Origin: Owenia fusiformis
Lineage: Eukaryota; Annelida; Polychaeta; Sabellida; Oweniidae
Length of the DNA stretch: 64,000 nucleotides
Assembly (NCBI GenBank): GCA_903813345.2
Contig: CAIIXF020000003.1
Location: forward strand, 23,949,248 to 24,013,247
Direction: 5' to 3'
Positions 23,905 through 38,900 of the stretch are shown in pieces (the stretch's first letter is position 1; the number at the start of each line of letters is the position of its first letter). The translations under genes were made by a program, and so were the position numbers. A model generated the notes under the pieces. It saw nothing but the letters and a program-made list of their open reading frames with translations. It was not told the DNA's origin and searched no databases.

Positions 23905-26900
23905 GTACGTACAAACATTAACCTTTTCTAGTTAAACTGTATAGTACTACACATATAAGATCTTGTAATTTGTCTGAAGAGACCTATCATGTTTCTTTTT
24001 GATCCAATGTTCGCATTCTTCACAAACAGGCTTTAGACTTAGTGCCATTTGTGTAATAAATTGACGAGTTAGTTAAAAAATTCAATAATAAATGAAATCC
24101 CATCTGCTTTATTTCTAGAGAATGTTTCCTGAAGTATTGCACACATAAATTCCGCTCAGCATTTGGAAAGTCAAAATTGATCCGCGATGGTGATGCTGTC
24201 CTTGTGGCGGTCTCTGGTGGTCAGGCTACAACTGCCCTCGTTCATCTTATACAGGAGGTAAGGTTTTTCCAACAGCTCTCCTTATATTATAAAGGAGGTA
24301 AGGATTTCCCAAGATATCTTCATAGTCTTTCTATCAACCATTTTGTTCTGTCAATCATATGATAACAAGTATACTTAATTCACAGGCTCAGGGTTCAGGG
24401 GGTTCAAGCGAACCTCCCCTTGGCCAAAAATTCTTTCAAAATCATACAGTTTTTTAGCATTCTGAGCACTTTTCAAGTAATTTTGGGCCAAAGTTGTCAA
24501 CAAATGTGAACCCCCTTGAAATTTTGGAAAAGTAAACCCCTTGACAAAAGCTGTCTATGGGCCTGATGCGCATATCCAGGGCCGTCAGATGGGGGGGGTG
24601 CGATGGGTGCGACCGCACCCCCCTTTGACACCCCCCAAAAAAAATTTGAAAAAAAAAAAAAATTTGAAATTTTTTTTTTCATTGACTCATACCACTTTGA
24701 AAATGCCCAGAAAGCACCAAATAACATCTCAAAATTGTAAAATCTTCTGGGGGGGGGATTGGGCCACCCCTCACACCCCCCACAAAACAATGGAAAAGTT
24801 CTGAATTTATCTTATGTATAGTCCTAGACACTTTTAAAGTGCCCTGACATCATCAAATAGCTCCTTGATATAGTTAATGATTTTTGGAGACTAACACTTA
24901 CTCGCCCTCTGGCATCCCTACCCCACCTCGCTCTATGGCACCCCCCCTCCCCTTTAAACCCCAAAAATCCAAAATTGAAAAAAATTGTGATTTTTTCGTA
25001 TTTTTTGTTGAGTCATATACTTTGAAAGTGCCTAGAAAGCACCAAATAGCATACTGAAATTGTAAAATTTTCTTGGAGAGTTGGCCACCCCTCACATCCC
25101 CCACAAAACAATTGAAATAATTCTGAATTTAGTGTATGGCATCCCCACACCACCTCCCCCTCTGGCACCCCCCCCCCCCTTGACACCCCTCCAAATAATG
25201 GAAAAAATTGTGATTTTCTTCAATGTTTTAATTGATTCATACACTTTGAAAGTATCCAGAGAGCACCAAATAGTGTCTTAAAATTATAAAATTTTCTAGG
25301 GGGAGTTGGCCACCCCTCATACCCTAAACAAAAAAATTGAAAAGTTCCGAATTTATTTTATATATTGTCTCAGACACTTTTAAAGTGCCCTGACATCATC
25401 AAATAGCTCCTTGATATAGTCAATGATTCTTGGAGACTAACACTTACTCGCCCTCTGGCATCCCCACCCCACCTCACTCTCTGGCACCCCCCCCCCTTTA
25501 AACCCCCCCCCCCAAATTGAAAAAAAATTGTGATTTTTTTCATATTTTTTGTTGAGTCATATACTTTGAAAGTGCCTAGAAAGCACCAAATAGCATAATA
25601 AAATTGTAAAATTTTCTAGGAGAGTTGGCCACCCCTCACATCCCCCAAAAAACAATTGAAATAATTCTGAATTTTGTGTATTGTCTCAGACACTTTTAAG
25701 TTCCCAGACATCATCAAATAGCTCCTTGATCTAGTCAATAATTTTACTCGCCCTCTGGCATCCCCACCCAACCTCCCCCTCATGCATCCCCTTTGACAAC
25801 CCTCAAAAATTGAGAAAAACAATTATGTGATTTTTTTTCAAATTTTTATTGACTCATACATTTTAAAAATGCTCAGAAGCACCAAATATCATCTTAAAAT
25901 TGTAAAATTTTTTTGGAGAGTTGTCCATCCCTCAAACCCCCCAAAACACAATTGAAAAAATTCTGAATTTCACTCATACATTTTTAAAGTGCCCAGACAT
26001 CATCAAATAGCACCTTGATATGGTCAATGGATCTGGGGGACAACCACTTCTGCACTTGGTCCCCCTCTGGCACCCCACACTTCACCCTCTCATCCTCTTT
26101 GCAACCCCCAAAGGAATTCCCTTTTTTTATTGACTCATACACTTTGAAAGTGCCCAGAAAGCACCAAATAGCATCTCAAAAGTGTAAAATTTTCTACGGG
26201 GAGTGGGCCACTCCTCACACCCCATACAAAACAATTGGACAGTTTGGACACTTAAACAGTCACCAAGTGGCATAGTGAAATCATAAAAATTTCTGGCACC
26301 CCACCCTAAAAAAACTAAAGCATCCATTATCATCAGAATTAATCAGACAGCATCTTGAATTGGTAGAATTTTCCTGTGCTACCCCCTTGCTCCCCTAAGA
26401 AGAAAATGATTGAAAAATCTAAATTTCTTTAAATTGATTCTATTGATTAAAACACCTTAAACTGTCCAGAAATCACTGAATGTGATCTTGAACTGGTGAA
26501 AAGTTTTGGGTAAACATTTATGCCCTTCTACCACACCTTCCCCCTATTCCAGTGTTTCTCCAAAATTGCTCATTCAATATTTAGTCTAAAAACAATAAAA
26601 CACTACAAAATAGGCTCAATATAGGGGGTAACTGACCCCCCCCCTCTGAACGCGATTTGATTTACGCGGCAAAAAATTGACAATTTCATATTCTCTTTCG
26701 TAAAAACCGCACCCCCCTTGGAGAAAAGTGTCTTACGGGCCTGATATCTATTATATCTCTTAATTTGTTTGTACATTGTCAGGGCCTGAGTTGCAGAGCA
26801 CAGAAGAAGCTGAGGTTTAATCCAACACTTGTTTATATTGATGGTAAGTAAAAGATGGGAAATGGGAGGTTATATCAGGTCCAGAAGTTGGGTTTCGTTT

Positions 26901-29900
26901 ATGGACATGAATCTCAGATTTTGTAATGGCCAAGAATCTTCAATGAACAATTGTTAATCCATGGCCAAGTATCCCTGTTTAATCATTGTCAAGATTGTCC
27001 AAATTATTAATGGATCAAGAAAAATATCAATAATATAGAATTAGAATATCTGATTAACAATGGACAAGAACTGTAATTTCTGTATCTATTAATAGATGGC
27101 ACTTAGTGTCATTATATGAGATTGCAAAATCCATGTTTCATTTTGTAATTCCGATTTTGTTTTTAATTATAGAGGGAGCTGTTATCAATGAAAGTAGAGA
27201 AGAGCGTTTGAAAGTTTGTTCAAAGATGGCAGCACTATTCAAAGCTACTTCTTTTCCATTCCACATTATTCCTTTTGAAAAGGTTTGTATTTTCTGTGAT
27301 CTTGGAAACTGATGTTTTGTCATGTTATGTTGCAATTTTAGAAATACATGTTCAGTGTAACATACACACTTCTAAGGGTCCACCCATGTGGTAAATCAGA
27401 TTCCCTATGATGTAGTTCTTATTGTTCAATTCCCAGTCCAGGCAAGACTAATATGCTTAGCTACTTTTAAAACTGTATTGTTGAATATTCATATTCTGAA
27501 AGCACTCAAATCAAACAGATTCAATGAAAAAGATGTTCAAAATTTATTTATATTATAGGTCATGAAAGAAAGTCTACGATATGACTCAGATTCGTCTTTA
27601 GCAGGGTATATGGAGAGTCTAACTTTAGAAAACTCGCTGGCCAACCAGTTAAGAGATCTTTTAGATTCCACAAGCAGTTTGACAGCAAAGGAAAACTTAC
27701 AGTCAATTCTAAGGTACAATGATCATCATGTGTGTTGTGGATATATTTTTAAAAAATCCCCCAAAAGTTTTATTTGTGATGGACAATTAAGGTATAAATT
27801 CACTATACAGAGAAGGTAATATAAATGAATCATGAATTCTTGAAATTTTCCATGCAATTGGGACAAAAGGTCGGAGGTTTTTGTTCTAGTTTTGACACTT
27901 TATCTCCATTTCTCATTTGGTTTTCAAAAAATTGGTGATCTACATGTTAAAGAACACCTTTTAGTAACAATTCATTGTTTAAGCACAAGGGCCACAGGGT
28001 TTTTATTTTTAAAAAGTTTGACAAAAAGATATTTGAATTCCAGGCGCCGATTGCTCATTTCCCTCGCAGAAAAACTCTCAATTTCTAAAGTGATGACGGG
28101 TGAAACATCGACACATCTTGCCTCACAGCTTCTCTCGAGTATCTCCCAGGGCAGAGGGAAACATGTTTCAGATGAAATGGTAAACATGAATTTTTAGTGT
28201 ATTACAAAACAATCCAACATTTTTATCGCACCCTTGGGTGCAATATTGTGTTCAGTTTTTTTTTTACATATGTAAATATCTTCTACTGTGATGTTTTCAT
28301 CCAATAAATTATAGTAGACTATATCATCACAATTAAAAAATATTTAATGATCTTTATATTGCACCATCCTTAGACTTTTTAAGCGTCTTGATAAGTTCCA
28401 ACTCACGCAAAACACCAAAATATTTATTTGCCTTTCTGGTTGTTTGTTTCCCAGATGACAGTATTTAAATGACCAAAGAAATGATTTTCGCAATATGTTT
28501 GTGTCATTTAGATTGACATTTGTTTTCTCTTGCTATATTCACTTTCAGAATTCAAATTCATCATATCGACTTGCAGAAAACTTTGCAACGTAGATTTAGC
28601 AATAGTTTTTTCCCAATATGTCACAGTATGACTCATACTTTTATTTCAATAACTTGGATGTTGTATAAAAGGAATACACATGTATATGTTTAAACGTATA
28701 TTTCTATATTATACTAGTTTAGATATCATATCGTAAGAGCTGGGATGTGTTGCCTTAGTGACTCATGTCATGTGATAATATGACAGCTGTCAATCATGGG
28801 ATAACTCCTCCCTTTGCATTATCCATGATAACTTCCATGTCGTCTATCCTTTGTTTATTCATGAATTCTGTTTATTTTTAAAAGGTTGTTGGCACAATTG
28901 TAAAAAATGAAGTTACTATAAAGCAGAAACATATTAAACAGTACATGAATATGTCGTGGACTTTGAAAGCCCATGACATTATCTTTATGTGGGTTGACCT
29001 TGATTATCATATATACAATAGGATAGTGACATTTGTTACTTATTTACTCTGTTATCCTATTCAAATATTCCAGGGATCTTTATAATGGTTTTGATTAATG
29101 TCGAAGTTCCAATTGTATTTTTCAACTTTAAATAGGATTTTATTATGCAGATAGAAATAATCAAAAAATATGTAATTGATCTTAGGACTGGAATGCTGTT
29201 AAGGCCTTCACCATAGATTTTGGAATTGTGTGTGAATGCAGGACATCATTGTATCTTTCAACTTTAAATTTTTATCTTTCAAACTTAATTTTTTTATTAT
29301 TTCTTTCAATATATGCAGATAAAGATAATGAAAAAATGTAAAATTGATCTTAGGACTGAAACACTGGGAAAACCTTCATTGTATCATGGATTTTTGAAAT
29401 TTAATTCATTTAAGGCAGAATCAGATCGATCGACTTTTCCAAAAATTGTGTGAGGAGGCAGGCTGGTTTAATTCTATACTGAAACTTGTAAGACTTAAAC
29501 AGACAGCCTGAGCAAATAAAAATTGGTAACATGTTAACCTGGCATAGGATGCAAAACCATGATTGATTATATTTTAAAACATTCATCTTCAATTATTTGT
29601 TTGTGGGTGCGATCATAATGAGCAGATATAGTGTTTGGACTTAATTCAGCTGTTCCCAGACTCTGTAAATTAAATACACAAAGTAGTTTTTTATGTATGG
29701 GGTTTCACAGAATTTTAATATACTTATTCATTGTTTAGTTATGTTTCTGAGGAGGGAAGAAGGCTGAGTTGTTGAATGAATTCATTAGGCTGTCAATTTT
29801 AGAAATGATGTGTGGTTCTGGAAAATTACAGTATATAATTTTCCTAAATGTTTAAAAAAAAGTTTTTAAAAAAGTTTCATTCAATCTTCACATTTTGAAC

Positions 29901-32900
29901 GTAGAAATGTATTATTTTTTTTAAATAGCTTATATCCCATTGATACTAGATATTTAACTAATATTTAACAAGTTTGATATCTACTGTAAAATAGGTATGT
30001 GAAAAGCTTTATTTTCAACAGCTAGAAGGATATATTTGGAGCATATATTTCATGTGTAGTGCAGAAGGTAGATGTATAACTATGATATCAAATTTTGGGT
30101 CAAAAAATTGTTTTTTTATTCATTTAGTGGTCTTCAAGTGATATTCTGGATATCAAAATGGTCATAACTCTTGTCCTTCAGAAACATAAACATATCTTCC
30201 CTCAGGATAAATCCAATATACAATCCCTCCCTAATAGTTATAACCTCCATTTATTCCCTACTACCAATAGCACTTCTTGGTAAACTCAACCCCAACATTT
30301 TCCACAAATTCAGACTGATGCAACCTCTGCAAAAGTATGACTGTGAAAGTAGACAAATACACATAGTTCATATTGTAAATTCTCCTAAATTGACTTGATG
30401 ATAATATACCAATGTTTAAAAATCAGTTGTAAAAAGAGAGATCTATAGGTACCACCTTTCGGCAGTGGTCTTCTAGCAATAATTGAGAGTGTCATTTTGT
30501 GGAATACTATATTCAATATTCAAAGATTCTTGATCAATATCATATCCAGTCCCTCCTAGTAAATAACCTCTGAATATTGTGATGCAAATGTAGATGCATC
30601 TTCTATGAAATGCTACTGACAAAGAGCTTTTGTAAAGACATGTACAAGTAAATAAATGAATAAACAGCCTTACATAAATTCAGATGCATCCTGGAGCATA
30701 ATCCTATTTAGAAAATATTATTTAAAAATAAACCAATATATTTATTCATTATTTATAGATAGAAATATTGAATTTAATCGTTGAAGTTAAGCATCTATTT
30801 TGCTGTCATATTGAGTAAATTGCCATGCTTGTCATGCTCCGTGCTGATTTTTAATGATGTTGAAATAGTTAATTAGTTAAGCTTACACACTTCTAAGAGG
30901 TGACAATGAATACAGGTCATGACTAGATTTAATCTGACTAACTAGAAGTCAACGTAATCTATTGACAGCCTACAAATTGAGCTTAATGGAGGAGCGAATA
31001 AATTACATAATTTGTCAAGAAAGTGCGCTAACCAATTACCCACCATATGATTGAAATTTAGCTGGCGTCAACTTTCATTATCATTAATATTAGTTTTTAT
31101 GCTCACAATTTTGAGATTAAAATGTACCCCCCAAGGTGTGAGATAATGAATTGTAGAGAATTACGCCGATGTTTTGGCACTATTAATAAGCTAATGAAAA
31201 CCTGGAAGGAATTGGCACGCTATGCCAGAACGACTTTTACTCTCGTGAAAACAAATCTCATATTCAAGTATTATGTTTTATGTCATGAGAGGGGAGGAGG
31301 GAGAGAAAAATTAGCTAAGGTTCAAAGGAAAGAAATAAGGAACAAAGATATGTTGAGAACTATGAACCATAAAGATATCATTTTCATCAGTGAAAACATA
31401 GGATAAAAAATGGTGGTCTGCAATTATAATTATTTGATATAATTGTGATATGCTATTCTATTTGCAATACGTTTTTAATTTATTATTTTTTCATAAATGC
31501 AGGTTTGGACGGAATTTTATTTTTTCTTTCAAATTGTTTAAGCACCGACAATAATGATCTGTTCATGACAAAATGTCTTCTTTTTATCAAATCAAAAATA
31601 CTCTCGCACCTGTTAATGATCAAAATACTAATAACCATTCATTCATTTTGTAGACTTAATTATATTTTAGTTTCTAAACTTTAATGAGAAGAATTTAGAA
31701 AATTAATGAATTAACAAGTGTGAATCAGCTAAATTCTGAACAGTTGGCTCAAACTGAAAAATATGGACCCATCAGGGCATCTTTTATTATTTTGTTTTAT
31801 TGAATACTTTTGTTTGAATTGCAGAAGTGTGGCTTCAGACTGATTGTTTTACACAATAAATTGACCCTTTGACTTTTTATGACCCCAACTTTCACTATAG
31901 ATTCTTTAATTGGGCCACCTGTTAGTATGCCTATTTGAAGAAATTGAATTATTTCTATTTTATTTTATTATCCTTTCCATTTTTGTAAATTACTTCAAAT
32001 TCTGTTTGCCTGATAATTTTGTTGAATCTCTTCATATGAACATCTTAAAAACCCTTCTATTCTAAAATAATCTTCTATTTTGCATACAACTCAGTTCAAT
32101 GTAAAACAATTTGTGAGAACAGTTTATCTAATATCTAAAATCAATCCTATTTCGTATGGTTGCTAAAAGTATGAGATAATGTTTTAAAATTTAGTATGCT
32201 GTTATCCTCCAGGTTTTTATCAGGAAGTGATGTCACATAAAATACAAGGTACCATATGCAAGCTACAGAAACTTGGTCTCAAGAGCTCCTTAAAGCTATG
32301 TATACAAAACTTAAACTCCAGACTATATTTAAAACATATTTATATTTCACATTTTTTATACTGTCATATGCAAATTAGACTTGATGACATCACTTCCTGT
32401 TTGGCATTTTTAAGATGGAAGCCAAGTTGAAATAAACAATACATTTTAAATAGTCATATTTGACCTGTCCAAAAGAAATTTTTTTAAATATTTTCTCTTT
32501 GTATTAAAAGTGTATAATTGGATATAGGAACCATATCAAGACAGCAACTAAATAGGAAGGAATGTCCCTTTAAGGTGTGACATAACCAAAGATGAATACA
32601 TTGACATCAGTATCTTCTTTCCCTGATGGGGAACAATTATTATTGTTATCAGAAATAATGATGGATGATTTTATAATTGAATTTTGCACCAAACATAGGT
32701 ACAAGTTATATTTGCCATATCTTTGTAGGGAATATGACTTTGCATGAATTTAATCTATTTAAATATGTATTAAATTATAAGTAATTACACTGTCTCAAAC
32801 CCATCTTGGATTTCTCATGTAGAATTAAGGAAGGTACATTTCTTAAGTCCAAAACTTGAGATTTAGACAGCCCTTTATGACATATTCAAGTGGTATCCTT

Positions 32901-35900
32901 GGGGAAGACGTCTTGTCTGTGTTTTTTTCTAGAAAATTCAGTTTTTAGTTTGTTTTCTTCATGTAAGCCCCTATAAAGTTCAATATTTATCAGACATTTT
33001 TTATGACATCATTTTTTATTTGTGTCAAATTTCTATTCTGATCTTTATTGTTTTGTTGATTTCTAAAGGCGTGGTATTATTTATGTTTTTTTGTCATAGT
33101 ACAGTAATGTACAACTTATCCGTTGTTTGCATTCAGATCTTTTCTGTCACATCTTTCATTTTTCAGTTTCCAATAATAATCGGACTAGACTTGATGTGAA
33201 CGTGCAAACAATATTTAACTTTCTTGCCATTTACCTATTTTTATAATTTATGCCATTTTTTATTACATTGAACATAATACTTGTGTTTGTCATTTGGATC
33301 TTGAATAACACAACATATTCTTAAGACTCGCACCATCAGATGACTTTGGCAGAAACTTTTTTCAAAATATCAAATATCGCCTATTTAGCAAAATTATATT
33401 TTACAATACTCACCATTTTCATCACACTTTTTTAATGTGCAATTGGAGTCATCTTTTGCTGCTGACAGGCGGGTGGTAAGTTGGATGAGTGCCACATACA
33501 GTGTATTTCTTATCATCAAAATACCAGGAAAACTGCTTGCCTGTTCAACTTGAAATTTTTACAAATCCAACGAAGAACAGATTAGTGCCAAAATCTTAGT
33601 GGCAATTTTGAATTTTTGTGTAAAAAGTCTGATATTTATTACTGTGTGCTTTGTTTTGTTTTTATCACACCATCGGTGGGATATAGTCGTCATACTGGTC
33701 GTGGTCGTGATCGTGGTCGTGATCGTGGTCGTGATCGTGATCGTCCCACTTTTTGTCATCGCCGTTTAAGGAAAACTGCTCATCAGATTTTCTCCAAATT
33801 CGCAGAGATGATAGAGCATATGAAGTACTAGAGCTGATTAACTTTTGGGTGGCCATCTTGTTTTCTGGCGGCCATTTTGAAGGTTTTTCGAAAAATCTTG
33901 TCATCGCCATTTTAGGAAAACTGCTCTTCGGATTTCCTTCAAATTTACACAAATGATAGAGGATATCAAGTACTAGAGCTGATTAACTTTTGGGCGGCCA
34001 TCTTGTTTTCTGGCAGCCATTTTGAAGATTTTTCGAAAAATCTTGTCATCGCCATTTCAGAAAATCCGCTCATCAGATTTCCTTCAAATTTACACAAATG
34101 ATAGAGGATATCAAGTAGTAGAGCTGATTAGCTTTTGGGCGGCCATCTTGTTTTCTGGTGGCCATTTTGAAGGTTTTTCGAAAAATCTTGTCATCGCCAT
34201 TTCAGGAAAACCGCTCATCGGTTCCTTCAAATTTACACAAATGATAGAGGATATCAAGTACTAGAGCTGATTAACTTTTGGGTGGCCATCTTGTTTTCTG
34301 GCAGCCATTTTGAAGATTTTTTCGAAAAATCTTGTCATCGCCATTTCAGAAAATCCGCTCATCGGATTTCCTTCAAATTTACACACATGATAGAGGATAT
34401 CAAGTACTAGAGCTGATTAACTTTTGGGCGGCCATCATGTTTTCCGGTGGCCATTTTGAAGGTTTTTCGAAAAATCTTGTCATTGCCATTTCAGAAAATC
34501 CTCTCATCGGATTTCCTTCAAATTTACATAAAATGATAGAGGATATCAAGTACTAGAGCTGATTAACTTTTGGGCGGCCATCTTGTTTTCTTGTTCTTGA
34601 AATTTGTTAACATAATAGGAGAACAGTTTTCCTGGTTCATAGTGTCTGCCTATTTGATGGTGTGATCTCGTTCACGTCCTGTGCCTTGTTTAATTTGGGA
34701 TCAGAATTTGATCATTTGAAGGAAGAAAATGGCATATACTGTGACCTGATCAGGTATAAAACTTATTAAAGATTTAAGTTGAGAAATGTCCAATAGCATT
34801 AGAATAGAAAAAGGGGATGTCTACTTTTTCAAAACTATTGGCAGATACCCATAAAAATTGAAGGGTTATCCTAAAATAAAGTCAGTAAATTAAAAAAATA
34901 CTTCATCTCTATTCTGAATGAGAAACCATTTGCAATGTAAACATTAAAAATCTATTTCAACTATTTAATAGGCCAGTGATTATTTTTTTACAAGATAATA
35001 CATGTACCTCAATGTTAAAGGTTATCCTCTATTTAACACAAGTGGCAGTCTGTAGGTCTTTCATCATAACAGTACATCCCAATTAAATTATTAAAATATT
35101 GAAATAATTTCAACTGATTATATCACGCTCTACTTTCAGGTATTTCTAAACGATGCACCGTGTTTAGTAAACTATTGAGTTTTGCACAAAGGCCTCGTTG
35201 AAATAGAAGTGCGCTAAATAGAAATAGGTGTTAAAAATTAAAATCATTGCATCATTAATTACATCTTGATAAATCACCATGGCATTGATATAATTATCAA
35301 AACACTATGGCTTTTTGTCATTTGATATCCTTTTAAGGAAGTTTATAGAATTGTTCCTATGGATAAATTGTCGTGGTAACCAGTTTAATAAAACATATTT
35401 AAAGATTGAATGAGGAGAATAAGCAAGGAATATAATGAACAGGTATGTAAATAAACCTTAAATTTACAAAATCTGAGAAAGTCTGTAAATTCGTAGTTTT
35501 TTTTAGATAACTTTTATTAAATGTGCAAAATATGAGACATATTTTATTTACTGTGGGCTACTCAATTAATACAGCCGCCTGTATAATTTTTACAATACAA
35601 CACAATGATAGGTGCGAGTTATTTCATGTTGTGAATTACGCAGGAAGATATCTTGTTTATTTTAATTTTGAAAACAATACATCATACATTTAATTATTTC
35701 AATAAAATCTTCTTCGGGGTAAAATTCGTCCCAAGGTTTTAATTATTACTACAATATTTTGAAAATGAAAAAAGCATGCGGTGCTAATTATTATTAGAAG
35801 GCCATAGATGAAAGGCGATACATATAGATCTATCTTTTAACGAATGATGCCAAATCCAAAAAAAGATAATTGTGCCTGTAAAATAGTAATTGCAATGACA

Positions 35901-38900
35901 AAAAATGAACACAGTTTTAGAATCGAAGCAAAAAGCATTGTGGAAATATCTCCACAAGATCTGAACTGGCGTAGTACAACCAAGTATAGATAAGCCTAAA
36001 GGCATTTTGTGTTAATGAAATATGGTAATTAAATACACTAATTTAATTTAATTTTATTGAAAGTTATGATCTGAGTCATAATCTGCTTCATTCAAGCTGT
36101 ATTGAGTTTCATGTGATGAGATTTTACATTCACCTAATCAACACAAATGAAAATAAGAATTTATTACATTTTGGTCTTCTAATATGATTCCATGCGTATC
36201 TTCACTCTGATTATCAACCGCATAATTCTTTTTTTCTTGATATTAAATGATTTCTTGCTCGTTACATATACACATTTTGTTTTATGATTTTTTTTCTTGT
36301 ATTTAATAGTTTGCATTTTAATTTTATACTTCTGACTAAGTCATGAACAATTGAAACTCAGATATTTTTCATGTGTAGAATTTTTCATTAATTCATTGGT
36401 CTTTGAGGAATCCCATTATTGTAGATTCCATAGTATAATACTCAAATAACAATAGTAGTTGACCTGAAGGCATTATAATGTCCATAGTACTATTTGTGAT
36501 GTTATAGTAAATGGATTGGCTCTATAGTTTCCTTAGAAATATCTTTAAGGAAAACAACAAAGCTGAGAAGTAAAATGTTAGGAAGTTGAAAATAACAAAT
36601 AACAAATAAGGGCAAATAAAAAATACTCTAAACCATGAATTGAAATATGTGACAACTCACGTTTATACTGGTTAAAACATTATAAACATCTCTCTTATTA
36701 GTGAGGGATGTTTTGTAGGGGTTGGTTACTTAGTGGCTAGTTGACCCGGGGTTAACGGGTGATCCACGTGATCTGATACATCCAGGCTGGCTGACCAGTT
36801 GTTATAGCGATTAAACCATCCTTTATCTCTGTAAACAACGTTTTAACATAACAATAGAACATCTTTGTTTCAAATGAAATACTGTCTTTTTGGAATAGAA
36901 AATGAAGAATATCATACATGACACCTAAGAAACTGAACTTTCATGTTATACTTCAAAAATATCAATTGGAAATAGCAGATTCATACTTTAGATAATTGAT
37001 TAGTAAATTGAATATATAAAAAATGATTTTGTTATTATTAATGGAAATATTTCTCGAGACCTGGGAGTTGTGGTCAACATCCTACCAATAGGTGGCAGTA
37101 TTTGTTAATCTATATTTCTCCATACACATCAGTAATTATTGAGTTTTAAGAAAATATTTTATCTTCTACGATACATCTGCTTTCCCAAATTTAATGATAA
37201 CGATATACAAGTGGAATCTGAAGGATGGCATGACTCTACGTAGTAAATTTATGTAGTAAAATAATGCGATAGGGTGACTATGTAGGGTTAAGAACCCTAT
37301 TGTTTACAAGGACAATAGGTGACTACCTGCACATGCTCCCTGGGGGGAGTCACACCCCCTGTCTACACTCATCCCGCCAAGACCGCAACCGTGATCTGCG
37401 TTGATGGGTATCAGAATGGGCGTGCGTTACTTCTTGTTTAGTTTACAATGAATTAAGAGATAGATCAGGGAGAAAGAAAATCAAGAACAAAGTATACAAA
37501 ATATTTATTTGATTTTTAAGGTTTTAATATTTATATAAATATTTGATCATGACTATAAAATACAATCAAACAAATAAGCAAGCAAACAGACAATCAAATA
37601 GAAAAATTATAAACTTGTTAAGGGGAGACAGGTGAATTATTGCGCCAATTGAACATTTTGACAGTTGGTTTGTCCTTTGACCTCCAGGATCTCTGAGGTG
37701 AGAGGGCACTGATGGTTGTAAGGTCATAAAGTTTTGTTATTTTGTGCTCCATATCACATCGATTACAACAATTGAGAATAACAGTTACACTGAGGTATTA
37801 AATTATGTATGTCTCATATGATGCCGTAGCAGTGATCTCCCCAGCATTAAAGCAAGTAGGCATAGCACCAACCTGAGATTTTAAAAACAGGCTTGCACCT
37901 ACCTGAAAATCCATTTGCACCCACTTGATAATGAGAAAAATTGGCATGTTTTGACCAATTTTGGTCTTGATTGTGAAAATTTAAAATTTTACACCCACTT
38001 GAGATAAAATCCTGTGGAGAACGCTACATAGTCTTGAAGTAATATTCTCATTAAACAATAACACTTGCATTATATATTCAGTCACAATGACATCATAGAT
38101 ACTCACTGCATATATTCACTGCAAATGGCATCATAGGTCTCTTATTATAAACTCATTTTATAAAATCACAACATACTTTTTTGTGTTTTCATTATATAAT
38201 GATACCATTTAAGAGCTGTATATGAATTTGCAATATTATGGTGAAAAAAGAAGCACTAAAATCTCCAAATCATATAATTCTACATCTATTTACAAAATAG
38301 TCATGCTGCAAGATCGCTTTACAAATCACATAAAAGGATTCAGCTAACAATGGCCGACAATAGTTTAACGTTTATTTTGTGACAATTGTGAGTCATTGAA
38401 GGGAGATATTAACCTATTGAGAATATCACAGTAGGCTAAACAAAACAATACTTTCACTACTCAAAAATGTACATTAAAAATACTGCCATTTATTTTAATT
38501 AAAATGCCCTTAAATTATAAATGATACACAATTTTAATTTTCTAACAATACAACAGAGAACGAGTAAAATTGAAAAAGGAAAAAACTTAACCACACACAC
38601 ACTTTTGCATCTAGGCAAATAAAAAGCGGTTAAGATATCGCTTTGGTGTAGTGTTTAAGCAAATGTGACACACTTTTTTATAGAATGTCTGTGGAAAGGG
38701 AAAATTAGCTGATGCGTTCACCGAAAAACCAGGTGGTCCTTTCATCGAAAGAACTTCTGGGCTTTTTTCCTTGACAATAGAAAAGTTACAAATTTTGACC
38801 AGTTGGTCCATTATTCTATGACTTTAATTGTAATTTTTCATCAGTGATCAATTGATATTCAAGACTTAACAATACATTATATTAAATAAAAATTACAGGC

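Noticed and set aside
23642-23914. 90-codon minus-strand frame
   Set aside because: Antisense shadow of CTU2 exon 1 and its upstream region.
31122-31406. 94-codon frame in CTU2 intron 6
   Set aside because: No recognisable domain, no splice context, and AT-rich intron gives frames of this length by chance.
34022-34556. Frames of 74-80 codons in the 145-bp array
   Set aside because: Products of the repeated unit; no start context or domain.
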